Of a DNA stretch of 64,000 nucleotides, positions 38,555-51,790 are shown piece after piece. The DNA is from Micropterix aruncella (taxonomy: Eukaryota > Arthropoda > Insecta > Lepidoptera > Micropterigidae): contig CALYMY010000081.1 of the NCBI GenBank assembly GCA_944548615.1, positions 1-64,000 on the forward strand, read 5' to 3'. Position 1 is the first letter of the stretch. Each line of letters starts with the position of its first letter. The position numbers and the translations under genes were made by a program. The notes beneath the pieces are model-generated. The model searched no databases. It was not told the DNA's origin and worked only from the letters and a program-made list of their open reading frames with translations.

Positions 38555-41500
38555 TCTGATTAATATTAACGGAATTATAGACGATTTAATATCTGTATAG
38601 GTATATTGATTTATCGATTTAACGGTTTTGTTTCCATAGTAACGAGCTCGGGCGGTGGCCCGACTCGCAATAGAATATTTATCGATTTAACGATTTCTGT
38701 TTCTATGGTAACTTCAGCCCTCGTCATACTTGCAAAAGTTTATTTATCGATTTTACGATTTTTGTTTTCAATAGTAGCGATCCGAGCCAAGGGAGTTTTA
38801 GTATTTTTCCCGCGGCTTCGTTTAATAAATTAAATATTATATTCTTTATTTTATCATATACACACAAGCAGGTGTCAAAAGATAGGGTTTTAGAACGCTT
38901 TTCACTTCATTGCTTCTGCTTTTTATCTCGTCTTCTTCTTCTTCTTTAATTACTTTTCAATACTATTTAATCTGTGCTTTTTCATTTTCATTTTCAGTGC
39001 CTTTGATCAACGAGAAGAGACAATATGGAGACCACAGAAATAGAAGTGCCGTTTCGGAATTTCGAAGAAATACCGGAACGAGCCAGAGATATTGCCCGCG
39101 AGGCGTTAAACGAATTAAAAGGAGTAAACAACCTACGGAAAGAGGTACGTGACAAGGACGAGGGAACTCCTCAACGGTCAACCGTAGAGACGTGAAATTT
39201 GGTATAGGCATTCCATTATGATGGCAATTACTAAGTTCCACCATGACATGGCTGCTGCACCCAGGGTTGGCTCCCGACGAGGGAACTCCTCAACGGTCAA
39301 CCCTAGAGACGTGAAATTTGTTATAGCCATTCCATTATGATGGCAATTACTAAGTTCCACCATGACATGGCTGCTGCACCCAGGGTTGGCTCCCGACGAG
39401 GGAACTCCTCAACGGTCAACCGTAGAGACGTGAAATTTGGTATAGGCATTCCATTATGATGGCAATTTCTAAGTTCCACCATGACATCGCTGCTGCACCC
39501 AGGGTTGGCTCCCGACGAGGGAACTCCTCAACGGTCAACCGTAGAGACGTGAAATTTGGTATAGGCATTCCATTATGATGGCAATTACTAAGTTCCACCA
39601 TGACATGGCTGCTGCACCCAGGGTTGGCTCCCGACGAGGGAACTCCTCAACGGTCAACCGTAGAGACGTGAAATTTGGTATAGGCATTCCATTATGATGG
39701 CAATTTCTAAGTTCCACCATGACATCGCTGCTGCACCCAGGGTTTGCTCCCGACGAGGAAACTCCTCAACGGTCAACCGTAGAGACGTGAAATTTGGTAT
39801 AGGCATTCCATTATGATGGCAATTACTAAGTTCCACCATGACATGGCTGCTGCACCCAGGGTTGGCTCCCGACGAGGGAACTCCTCAACGGTCAACCGTA
39901 GAGACGTGAAATTTGGTATAGGCATTCCATTATGATGGCAATTTCTAAGTTCCACCATGACATGGCTGCTGCACCCAGGGTTGGCTCCCGACGAGGGAAG
40001 ATTCATTTTGAACATAGAAATTGTTATGAAAAAATCACATTTTTCGACATAAATCGAGATAGAGTAAACCTACCGCGTTGCGGACTTTGGAGGGATCGAC
40101 ACCCCGCTTAAGCTCTACAAAATGGCATTTTTGAAATTTTGACATTTTGAAAATTTTTATATAGAATTTCATTTTAAACGTAGAAATTATAATGAAAAAA
40201 TCACATTTTTCGAAAAAGATCGTGATAGAGTAAACCTGTAGCGTTACGGCGTTTGGACAGAACGACGGCCTTTGAAATCTCTACGAAATGGCATTTTCGA
40301 AATTTTGACATTTTGAATTTTTTTATATAAACTTTCATTTTGAACATAGAAATTGTTATGAATAAATGTCATTTTTCGAAAAAGACCGTGATAGAGTAAA
40401 TCAAACGCGTTACGGTGTTCGGACAGAACGAAGGCCTTTGAAAACTCTACGAAATGGCATTTTCGAAATTTTGACATTTTGAAATATTTTATATAAACTT
40501 TCATTTTGAACATAGAAATTGTTATGAAAAAATCACATTTTTCACAAAAGAACGAGATAGAGTAAATAAAACGCGTTACGGTGTTTGGACAGAACGAAGG
40601 CCTTTGAAATCTCTACGAAATGGCATTTTCGAAATTTTGACATTTTGAAATTTTTTATATAAACTTTTATTTTGAACATAGAAATTGTTATGAATAAATG
40701 TCATTTTTCGAAAAAGACCGTGATAGAGTAAATAAAACGCGTTACGGTGTTCGGACAGAACGAAGGCCTTTGAAATCTCTACGAAATGGCATTTTCGAAA
40801 TTTTGACATTTTGAATTTTTTTTTATAAACTTTCATTTTGAACATAGAAATTGTTATGAATAAATGTCATTTTTCGAAAAAGACCGTGATAGAGTAAATA
40901 AAACGCGTTACGGTGTTCGGACAGAACGAAGGCCTTTGAAATCTCTACGAAATGGCATTTTCGAAATTTTGACATTTTGAAATTTTTTATACAAACTTTC
41001 ATTTTGAACATAGAAATTGTTATGAATAAATGTCATTTTTCGAAAAAGACCGTGATAGAGTAAATCAAACGCGTTACGGTGTTCGGACAGAACGAAGGCC
41101 TTTGAAAACTCTACGAAATGGCATTTTCGAAATTTTGACATTTTGAAATATTTTATATAAACTTTCATTTTGAACATAGAAATTGTTATGAAAAAATCAC
41201 ATTTTTCACAAAAGAACGAGATAGAGTAAATAAAACGCGTTACGGTGTTTGGACAGAACGAAGGCCTTTGAAATCTCTACGAAATGGCATTTTCGAAATT
41301 TTGACATTTTGAAATTTTTTATATAAACTTTCATTTTGAACATAGAAATTGTTATGAATAAATGTCATTTTTCGAAAAAGACCGTGATAGAGTAAATAAA
41401 ACGCGTTACGGTGTTCGGACAGAACGAAGGCCTTTGAAATCTCTACGAAATGGCATTTTCGAAATTTTGACATTTTGAAATTTTTTATACAAACTTTCAT

Positions 41501-41830
41501 TTTGGACATAGAAATTGTTATGAATAAATGTCATTTTTCGAAAAAGACCGTGATAGAGTAAATCAAACGCGTTACGTTGTTCGGGCAGAACGAAGGCCTT
41601 TGAAATCTCTACGAAATGGCATTTTCGAAATTTTGACATTTTGAAATTTTTTATATAAACTTTCATTTTGAACATAGAAATTGTTATGAAAAAATCACAT
41701 TTTTCGAAATAAATTGGCTCCCGACGTTTGAGGGCTATTTCGCTAAAAGGCATCAATTATAGTCCTCCCTGTTTATTATTATCTAATAGAGTTTTGCTTT
41801 GCGCATCTAACGCTTCTTTTAATTTTCAAA
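38555..41830 (+). repeat. Macrosatellite unit 16 (type Q; 7x119 + 10x166)
   Basis: Candidate ATG is at 39025, the 119-bp array is 39160-39992 and the 166-bp module is 39993-41714. It corresponds to unit 11 at +16388 bp. Confidence 0.95.
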
Positions 41831-44800
41831 TCTGATTAATATTAACGGAATTATAGACGATTTAATATCTGTATAGGTATATTGATTTATCGATTTAACG
41901 GTTTTGTTTCCATAGTAACGAGCTCGGGCGGTGGCCCGACTCGCAATAGAATATTTATCGATTTAACGATTTCTGTTTCTATGGTAACTTCAGCCCTCGT
42001 CATACTTGCAAAAGTTTATTTATCGATTTTACGATTTTTGTTTTCAATAGTAGCGATCCGAGCCAAGGGAGTTTTAGTATTTTTCCCGCGGCTTCGTTTA
42101 ATAAATTAAATATTATATTCTTTATTTTATCATATACACACAAGCGAGGTGTCAAAAGATAGGGTTTTAGAACGCTTTTCATTTCATTGCTTCTGCTTTT
42201 TATCTCGTCTTCTTCTTCTTCTTTAATTACTTTTCAATACTATTTAATCTGTGCTTTTTCATTTTCATTTTCAGTGCCTTTGATCAACGAGAAGAGACAA
42301 TATGGAGACCACAGAAATAGAAGTGCCGTTTCGGAATTTCGAAGAAATACCGGAACGAGCCAGAGATATTGCCCGCGAGGCGTTAAACGAATTAAAAGGA
42401 GTAAACAACCTACGGAAAGAGGTACGTGACAAGGACGAGGGAACTCCTCAACGGTCAACCGTAGAGACGTGAAATTTGGTATAGGCATTCCATTATGATG
42501 GCAATTACTAAGTTCCACCATGACATGGCTGCTGCACCCAGGGTTGGCTCCCGACGAGGGAACTCCTCAACGGTCAACCCTAGAGACGTGAAATTTGTTA
42601 TAGCCATTCCATTATGATGGCAATTACTAAGTTCCACCATGACATGGCTGCTGCACCCAGGGTTGGCTCCCGACGAGGGAACTCCTCAACGGTCAACCGT
42701 AGAGACGTGAAATTTGGTATAGGCATTCCATTATGATGGCAATTTCTAAGTTCCACCATGACATCGCTGCTGCACCCAGGGTTGGCTCCCGACGAGGAAA
42801 CTCCTCAACGGTCAACCGTAGAGACGTGAAATTTGGTATAGGCATTCCATTATGATGGCAATTTCTAAGTTCCACCATGACATCGCTGCTGCACCCAGGG
42901 TTGGCTCCCGACGAGGAAACTCCTCAACGGTCAACCGTAGAGACGTGAAATTTGGTATAGGCATTCCATTATGATGGCAATTTCTAAGTTCCACCATGAC
43001 ATCGCTGCTGCACCCAGGGTTGGCTCCCGACGAGGAAACTCCTCAACGGTCAACCGTAGAGACGTGAAATTTGGTATAGGCATTCCATTATGATGGCAAT
43101 TACTAAGTTCCACCATGACATGGCTGCTGCATCCAGGGTTGGCTCCCGACGAGGGAACTCCTCAACGGTCAACCGTAGAGACGTGAAATTTGGTATAGGC
43201 ATTCCATTATGATGGCAATTACTAAGTTCCACCATGACATGGCTGCTGCACCCAGGGTTGGCTCCCGACGAGGGAACTCCTCAACGGTCAACCGTAGAGA
43301 CGTGAAATTTGGTATAGGCATTCCATTATGATGGCAATTTCTAAGTTCCACCATGACATCGCTGCTGCACCCAGGGTTGGCTCCCGACGAGGAAACTCCT
43401 CAACGGTCAACCGTAGAGACGTGAAATTTGGTATAGGCATTCCATTATGATGGCAATTACTAAGTTCCACCATGACATGGCTGCTGCATCCAGGGTTGGC
43501 TCCCGACGAGGGAACTCCTCAACGGTCAACCGTAGAGACGTGAAATTTGGTATAGGCATTCCATTATGATGGCAATTACTAAGTTCCACCATGACATGGC
43601 TGCTGCACCCAGGGTTGGCTCCCGACGAGGGAACTCCTCAACGGTCAACCGTAGAGACGTGAAATTTGGTATAGGCATTCCATTATGATGGCAATTTCTA
43701 AGTTCCACCATGACATGGCTGCTGCACCCAGGGTTGGCTCCCGACGAGGGAACTCCTCAACGGTCAACCGTAGAGACGTGAAATTTGGTATAGGCATTCC
43801 ATTATTATGGCAATTTCTAAGTTCCACCATGACATCGCTGCTGCACCCAGGGTTGGCTCCCGACGAGGAAACTCCTCAACGGTCAACCGTAGAGACGTGA
43901 AATTTGGTTTAGGCATTCCATTATGATGGCAATTACTAAGTTCCACCATGACATGGCTGCTGCACCCAGGGTTGGCTCCCGACGAGGGAACTCCTCAACG
44001 GTCAACCGTAGAGACGTGAAATTTGGTATAGGCATTCCATTATGATGGCAATTACTAAGTTCCACCATGACATGGCTGCTGCACCCAGGGTTGGCTCCCG
44101 ACGAGGGAAGCTTCATTTTGAACATAGAAATTGTTATGAAAAAATCACATTTTTCGAAATAAATCGAGATAGAGTAAACCTACCGCGTTGCGGACTTTGG
44201 AGAGATCGACACCCCGCTTAAGCTCTACAAAATGGCATTTTTGAAATTTTGACATTTTGAAAATTTTTATATAGAATTTCATTTTAAACATAGAAATTAT
44301 AATGAAAAAATCACATTTTTCGAAAAAGATCGTGATAGAGTAAACCTATAGCGTTACGGCGTTCGGACAGAACGACGGCCTTGGTATTCTCTTCGAAATG
44401 GCATTTTCGAAATTTTGACATTTTGAAATTTTTTATATAAACTTTCATTTTGAACATAGAAATTGTTATGAATAAATGTCATTTTTCGAAAAAGACCGTG
44501 ATAGAGTAAATAAAACGCGTTACGGTGTTCGGACAGAACGAAGGCCTTTGAAATCTCTACGAAATGGCATTTTCGAAATTTTGACATTTTGAAATTTTTT
44601 TTATAAACTTTCATTTTGAACATAGAAATTGTTATGAATAAATGTCATTTTTCGAAAAAGACCGTGATAGAGTAAATAAAACGCGTTACGGTGTTCGGAC
44701 AGAACGAAGGCCTTTGAAATCTCTACGAAATGGCATTTTCGAAATTTTGACATTTTGAAATTTTTTATACAAACTTTCATTTTGAACATAGAAATTGTTA

Positions 44801-45110
44801 TGAATAAATGTCATTTTTCGAAAAAGACCGTGATAGAGTAAATCAAACGCGTTACGTTGTTCGGGCAGAACGAAGGCCTTTGAAATCTCTACGAAATGGA
44901 ATTTTCGAAATTTTGACATTTTGAAATTTTTTATATAAACTTTCATTTTGAACATAGAAATTGTTATGAAAAAATCACATTTTTCGAAATAAATTGGCTC
45001 CCGACGTTTGAGGGCTATTTCGCTAAAAGGCATCAATTATAGTCCTCCCTGTTTATTATTATCTAATAGAGTTTTGCTTTGCGCATCAAACGCTTCTTTT
45101 AATTTTCAAA
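41831..45110 (+). repeat. Macrosatellite unit 17 (type P; 14x119 + 5x166)
   Basis: Candidate ATG is at 42302, the 119-bp array is 42437-44102 and the 166-bp module is 44103-44994. It corresponds to unit 12 at +16388 bp. Confidence 0.95.
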
Positions 45111-48100
45111 TCTGATTAATATTAACGGAATTATAGACGATTTAATATCTGTATAGGTATATTGATTTATCGATTTAACGGTTTTGTTTCCATAGTAACG
45201 AGCTCGGGCGGTGGCCCGACTCGCAATAGAATATTTATCGATTTAACGATTTCTGTTTCTATGGTAACTTCAGCCCTCGTCATACTTGCAAAAGTTTATT
45301 TATCGATTTTACGATTTTTGTTTTCAATAGTAGCGATCCGAGCCAAGGGAGTTTTAGTATTTTTCCCGCGGCTTCGTTTAATAAATTAAATATTATATTC
45401 TTTATTTTATCATATACACACAAGCAGGTGTCAAAAGATAGGGTTTTAGAACGCTTTTCACTTCATTGCTTCTGCTTTTTATCTCGTCTTCTTCTTCTTC
45501 TTTAATTACTTTTCAATACTATTTAATCTGTGCTTTTTCATTTTCATTTTCAGTGCCTTTGATCAACGAGAAGAGACAATATGGAGACCACAGAAATAGA
45601 AGTGCCGTTTCGGAATTTCGAAGAAATACCGGAACGAGCCAGAGTTATTGCCCGCGAGGCGTTAAACGAATTAAAAGGAGTAAACAACCTACGGAAAGAG
45701 GTACGTGACAAGGACGAGGGAACTCCTCAACGGTCAACCGTAGAGACGTGAAATTTGGTATAGGCATTCCATTATGATGGCAATTACTAAGTTCCACCAT
45801 GACATGGCTGCTGCACCCAGGGTTGGCTCCCGACGAGGGAACTCCTCAACGGTCAACCCTAGAGACGTGAAATTTGTTATAGCCATTCCATTATGATGGC
45901 AATTACTAAGTTCCACCATGACATGGCTGCTGCACCCAGGGTTGGCTCCCGACGAGGGAACTCCTCAACGGTCAACCGTAGAGACGTGAAATTTGGTATA
46001 GGCATTCCATTATGATGGCAATTTCTAAGTTCCACCATGACATCGCTGCTGCACCCAGGGTTGGCTCCCGACGAGGGAACTCCTCAACGGTCAACCGTAG
46101 AGACGTGAAATTTGGTATAGGCATTCCATTATGATGGCAATTACTAAGTTCCACCATGACATGGCTGCTGCACCCAGGGTTGGCTCCCGACGAGGGAACT
46201 CCTCAACGGTCAACCGTAGAGACGTGAAATTTGGTATAGGCATTCCATTATGATGGCAATTTCTAAGTTCCACCATGACATCGCTGCTGCACCCAGGGTT
46301 TGCTCCCGACGAGGAAACTCCTCAACGGTCAACCGTAGAGACGTGAAATTTGGTATAGGCATTCCATTATGATGGCAATTACTAAGTTCCACCATGACAT
46401 GGCTGCTGCACCCAGGGTTGGCTCCCGACGAGGGAACTCCTCAACGGTCAACCGTAGAGACGTGAAATTTGGTATAGGCATTCCATTATGATGGCAATTT
46501 CTAAGTTCCACCATGACATGGCTGCTGCACCCAGGGTTGGCTCCCGACGAGGGAAGATTCATTTTGAACATAGAAATTGTTATGAAAAAATCACATTTTT
46601 CGACATAAATCGAGATAGAGTAAACCTACCGCGTTGCGGACTTTGGAGGGATCGACACCCCGCTTAAGCTCTACAAAATGGCATTTTTGAAATTTTGACA
46701 TTTTGAAAATTTTTATATAGAATTTCATTTTAAACGTAGAAATTATAATGAAAAAATCACATTTTTCGAAAAAGATCGTGATAGAGTAAACCTGTAGCGT
46801 TACGGCGTTTGGACAGAACGACGGCCTTTGAAATCTCTACGAAATGGCATTTTCGAAATTTTGACATTTTGAATTTTTTTATATAAACTTTCATTTTGAA
46901 CATAGAAATTGTTATGAATAAATGTCATTTTTCGAAAAAGACCGTGATAGAGTAAATCAAACGCGTTACGGTGTTCGGACAGAACGAAGGCCTTTGAAAA
47001 CTCTACGAAATGGCATTTTCGAAATTTTGACATTTTGAAATATTTTATATAAACTTTCATTTTGAACATAGAAATTGTTATGAAAAAATCACATTTTTCA
47101 CAAAAGAACGAGATAGAGTAAATAAAACGCGTTACGGTGTTTGGACAGAACGAAGGCCTTTGAAATCTCTACGAAATGGCATTTTCGAAATTTTGACATT
47201 TTGAAATTTTTTATATAAACTTTTATTTTGAACATAGAAATTGTTATGAATAAATGTCATTTTTCGAAAAAGACCGTGATAGAGTAAATAAAACGCGTTA
47301 CGGTGTTCGGACAGAACGAAGGCCTTTGAAATCTCTACGAAATGGCATTTTCGAAATTTTGACATTTTGAATTTTTTTTTATAAACTTTCATTTTGAACA
47401 TAGAAATTGTTATGAATAAATGTCATTTTTCGAAAAAGACCGTGATAGAGTAAATAAAACGCGTTACGGTGTTCGGACAGAACGAAGGCCTTTGAAATCT
47501 CTACGAAATGGCATTTTCGAAATTTTGACATTTTGAAATTTTTTATACAAACTTTCATTTTGAACATAGAAATTGTTATGAATAAATGTCATTTTTCGAA
47601 AAAGACCGTGATAGAGTAAATCAAACGCGTTACGGTGTTCGGACAGAACGAAGGCCTTTGAAAACTCTACGAAATGGCATTTTCGAAATTTTGACATTTT
47701 GAAATATTTTATATAAACTTTCATTTTGAACATAGAAATTGTTATGAAAAAATCACATTTTTCACAAAAGAACGAGATAGAGTAAATAAAACGCGTTACG
47801 GTGTTTGGACAGAACGAAGGCCTTTGAAATCTCTACGAAATGGCATTTTCGAAATTTTGACATTTTGAAATTTTTTATATAAACTTTCATTTTGAACATA
47901 GAAATTGTTATGAATAAATGTCATTTTTCGAAAAAGACCGTGATAGAGTAAATAAAACGCGTTACGGTGTTCGGACAGAACGAAGGCCTTTGAAATCTCT
48001 ACGAAATGGCATTTTCGAAATTTTGACATTTTGAAATTTTTTATACAAACTTTCATTTTGGACATAGAAATTGTTATGAATAAATGTCATTTTTCGAAAA

Positions 48101-48386
48101 AGACCGTGATAGAGTAAATCAAACGCGTTACGTTGTTCGGGCAGAACGAAGGCCTTTGAAATCTCTACGAAATGGCATTTTCGAAATTTTGACATTTTGA
48201 AATTTTTTATATAAACTTTCATTTTGAACATAGAAATTGTTATGAAAAAATCACATTTTTCGAAATAAATTGGCTCCCGACGTTTGAGGGCTATTTCGCT
48301 AAAAGGCATCAATTATAGTCCTCCCTGTTTATTATTATCTAATAGAGTTTTGCTTTGCGCATCTAACGCTTCTTTTAATTTTCAAA
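45111..48386 (+). repeat. Macrosatellite unit 18 (type Q; 7x119 + 10x166)
   Basis: Candidate ATG is at 45581, the 119-bp array is 45716-46548 and the 166-bp module is 46549-48270. A private T at 45645 changes the exon codon GAT to GTT. Confidence 0.95.
45554..45700 (+). other. Candidate exon, unit 18 (aspartate-to-valine copy)
   Basis: This copy is the late form except for T at 45645, which changes codon 22 from GAT (Asp) to GTT (Val). It is the only substitution I noticed inside the 40-codon part that is private to one late unit. Confidence 0.4.
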
Positions 48387-51194
48387 TCTGATTAATATTA
48401 ACGGAATTATAGACGATTTAATATCTGTATATGTAGGTATATTGATTTATCGATTTAACGGTTTTGTTTCCATAGTAACGAGCTCGGGCGGTGGCCCGAC
48501 TCGCAATAGAATATTTATCGATTTAACGATTTCTGTTTCTATGGTAACTTCAGCCCTCGTCATACTTGCAAAAGTTTATTTATCGATTTTACGATTTTTG
48601 TTTTCAATAGTAGCGATCCGAGCCAAGGGAGTTTTAGTATTTTTCCCGCGGCTTCGTTTAATAAATTAAATATTATATTCTTTATTTTATCATATACACA
48701 CAAGCGAGGTGTCAAAAGATAGGGTTTTAGAACGCTTTTCATTTCATTGCTTCTGCTTTTTATCTCGTCTTCTTCTTCTTCTTTAATTACTTTTCAATAC
48801 TATTTAATCTGTGCTTTTTCATTTTCATTTTCAGTGCCTTTGATCAACGAGAAGAGACAATATGGAGACCACAGAAATAGAAGTGCCGTTTCGGAATTTC
48901 GAAGAAATACCGGAACGAGCCAGAGATATTGCCCGCGAGGCGTTAAACGAATTAAAAGGAGTAAACAACCTACGGAAAGAGGTACGTGACAAGGACGAGT
49001 GAACTCCTCAACGGTCAACCGTAGAGACGTGAAATTTGGTATAGGCATTCCATTATGATGGCAATTACTAAGTTCCACCATGACATGGCTGCTGCACCCA
49101 GGGTTGGCTCCCGACGAGGGAACTCCTCAACGGTCAACCCTAGAGACGTGAAATTTGTTATAGCCATTCCATTATGATGGCAATTACTAAGTTCCACCAT
49201 GACATGGCTGCTGCACCCAGGGTTGGCTCCCGACGAGGGAACTCCTCAACGGTCAACCGTAGAGACGTGAAATTTGGTATAGGCATTCCATTATGATGGC
49301 AATTTCTAAGTTCCACCATGACATCGCTGCTGCACCCAGGGTTGGCTCCCGACGAGGAAACTCCTCAACGGTCAACCGTAGAGACGTGAAATTTGGTATA
49401 GGCATTCCATTATGATGGCAATTTCTAAGTTCCACCATGACATCGCTGCTGCACCCAGGGTTGGCTCCCGACGAGGAAACTCCTCAACGGTCAACCGTAG
49501 AGACGTGAAATTTGGTATAGGCATTCCATTATGATGGCAATTTCTAAGTTCCACCATGACATCGCTGCTGCACCCAGGGTTGGCTCCCGACGAGGAAACT
49601 CCTCAACGGTCAACCGTAGAGACGTGAAATTTGGTATAGGCATTCCATTATGATGGCAATTACTAAGTTCCACCATGACATGGCTGCTGCATCCAGGGTT
49701 GGCTCCCGACGAGGGAACTCCTCAACGGTCAACCGTAGAGACGTGAAATTTGGTATAGGCATTCCATTATGATGGCAATTACTAAGTTCCACCATGACAT
49801 GGCTGCTGCACCCAGGGTTGGCTCCCGACGAGGGAACTCCTCAACGGTCAACCGTAGAGACGTGAAATTTGGTATAGGCATTCCATTATGATGGCAATTT
49901 CTAAGTTCCACCATGACATCGCTGCTGCACCCAGGGTTGGCTCCCGACGAGGAAACTCCTCAACGGTCAACCGTAGAGACGTGAAATTTGGTATAGGCAT
50001 TCCATTATGATGGCAATTACTAAGTTCCACCATGACATGGCTGCTGCACCCAGGGTTGGCTCCCGACGAGGGAACTCCTCAACGGTCAACCGTAGAGACG
50101 TGAAATTTGGTATAGGCATTCCATTATGATGGCAATTTCTAAGTTCCACCATGACATGGCTGCTGCACCCAGGGTTGGCTCCCGACGAGGGAAGATTCAT
50201 TTTGAACATAGAAATTGTTATGAAAAAATCACATTTTTCGACATAAATCGAGATAGAGTAAACCTACCGCGTTGCGGACTTTGGAGGGATCGACACCCCG
50301 CTTAAGCTCTACAAAATGGCATTTTTGAAATTTTGACATTTTGAAAATTTTTATATAGAATTTCATTTTAAACATAGAAATTATAATGAAAAAATCACAT
50401 TTTTCGAAAAAGATCGTGATAGAGTAAACCTGTAGCGTTACGGCGTTTGGACAGAACGACGGCCTTTGAAATCTCTACGAAATGGCATTTTCGAAATTTT
50501 GACATTTTGAATTTTTTTATATAAACTTTCATTTTGAACATAGAAATTGTTATGAATAAATGTCATTTTTCGAAAAAGACCGTGATAGAGTAAATCAAAC
50601 GCGTTACGGTGTTCGGACAGAACGAAGGCCTTTGAAAACTCTACGAAATGGCATTTTCGAAATTTTGACATTTTGAAATATTTTATATAAACTTTCATTT
50701 TGAACATAGAAATTGTTATGAAAAAATCACATTTTTCACAAAAGAACGAGATAGAGTAAATAAAACGCGTTACGGTGTTTGGACAGAACGAAGGCCTTTG
50801 AAATCTCTACGAAATGGCATTTTCGAAATTTTGACATTTTGATATTTTTTATATAAACTTTCATTTTGAACATAGAAATTGTTATGAATAAATGTCATTT
50901 TTCGAAAAAGACCGTGATAGAGTAAATAAAACGCGTTACGGTGTTCGGACAGAACGAAGGCCTTTGAAATCTCTACGAAATGGCATTTTCGAAATTTTGA
51001 CATTTTGAAATTTTTTATATAAACTTTCATTTTGAACATAGAAATTGTTATGAAAAAATCACATTTTTCGAAATAAATTGGCTCACGACGTTTGAGGGCT
51101 ATTTCGCTAAAAGGCATCAATTATAGTCCTCCCTGTTTATTATTATCTAATAGAGTTTTGCTTTGCGCATCTAACGCTTCTTTTAATTTTCAAA
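48387..51194 (+). repeat. Macrosatellite unit 19 (P/Q chimera; 10x119 + 5x166)
   Basis: Candidate ATG is at 48862, the 119-bp array is 48997-50186 and the 166-bp module is 50187-51078. Early monomers follow the P order, but the array ends with the Q-type junction GAAGATTC. The leader has 4 extra bases (TGTATATGTAGGTATATTG). T at 49000 creates TGA at the start of the array. Confidence 0.93.
48835..48981 (+). other. Candidate exon, unit 19 (early stop if read through)
   Basis: The exon itself is intact (ATG 48862, donor at 48982). T at 49000 makes TGA at 49000-49002, so an unspliced reading would end after 46 codons instead of 56. A spliced transcript would not be affected. Confidence 0.4.
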
Positions 51195-51258
51195 TCTGAT
51201 TAATATTAACGGAATTATAGACGATTTAATATCTGTATAGGTATATTGATTTATCGAT

Positions 51259-51262
51259 TTAA
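51259..51262. repeat. TTAA target-site duplication, left copy
   Basis: The uninterrupted leader reads CGATTTAACGG in other units. Here TTAA is followed by the transposon end. Confidence 0.93.
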
Positions 51263-51278
51263 TGATAAATCGCCCAGC
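51263..51278 (+). repeat. piggyBac left terminal inverted repeat
   Basis: TGATAAATCGCCCAGC matches the reverse complement of 53766-53781 at all 16 positions. The next base differs. Confidence 0.93.
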
Positions 51279-51363
51279 GTCCTGCCAGCAGGACTTTAAG
51301 TACTGCCGGTAGGACGTAACTTTGTTTGCCTATGACGAATTCACTTGGCCTGCTAGCAGGACG
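51279..51363. repeat. Left subterminal palindrome cluster
   Basis: Three related motifs lie at 51279-51294 (GTCCTGCCAGCAGGAC, near-palindromic), 51301-51317 (TACTGCCGGTAGGACGT) and 51349-51363 (CCTGCTAGCAGG is a perfect 12-bp palindrome, then ACG). Internal repeats of this kind commonly serve as transposase binding sites in piggyBac elements. That role is inferred here. Confidence 0.7.
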
Positions 51364-51374
51364 CAATTTACACT

Positions 51375-51790
51375 ATGAGAAAGTATATTTCTCTCTCTTT
51401 CTGGGAGCGCTTCAATCATTTCGGTACGATCAGTCTGAGCAGGATGGCTGCGGCCTTAAGACGTCGGGATCGTGTGCGCTCGCGCGCTACTAATTTCGAC
51501 GCCCCGGGATCCAATAATTCGTGGAGTCGTCAACAGTATGGTGACGCGTTTGCTACGTCATATTGTTACGGCAGTATTCAAAGTGTGGGCAAGAATAATA
51601 CCGTAAAAGTAGTATGGGACATGGACCAAACCATAACTTACGTTTCTCTCAATCTCGTGGAGCGCATCGAAAACGAACAAAATATGGTCGATTCTGATTC
51701 GTCTGATTCGTCTTCAGGTTCCTCATCGTCGTCATCTTCAAGTTCATCGCAGGAGCAGGTTGAGCTCGTGCGTCAGTCCCCTCCACCCCT
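51375..51790 (+). pseudogene. piggyBac transposase, N-terminal segment (frame 1)
   Basis: The first reading frame starts at ATG 51375. The ATG at 51444 (MAAALRRRDR) has a better context (A at -3, G at +4) and may be the true start. The segment has a basic N-terminus, then a region with alternating hydrophobic residues ending WDMDQTITYVSLNLVERI that could form a small beta-barrel (inference), then an acidic serine-rich linker with a run of ten serines. The frame is lost between 51764 and about 51830: past the linker, protein-like sequence continues in the frame one base earlier, consistent with a one-base deletion near the C-rich run at 51778-51790. Continuing in this frame gives a spurious tail to 51905. 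Confidence 0.8.
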
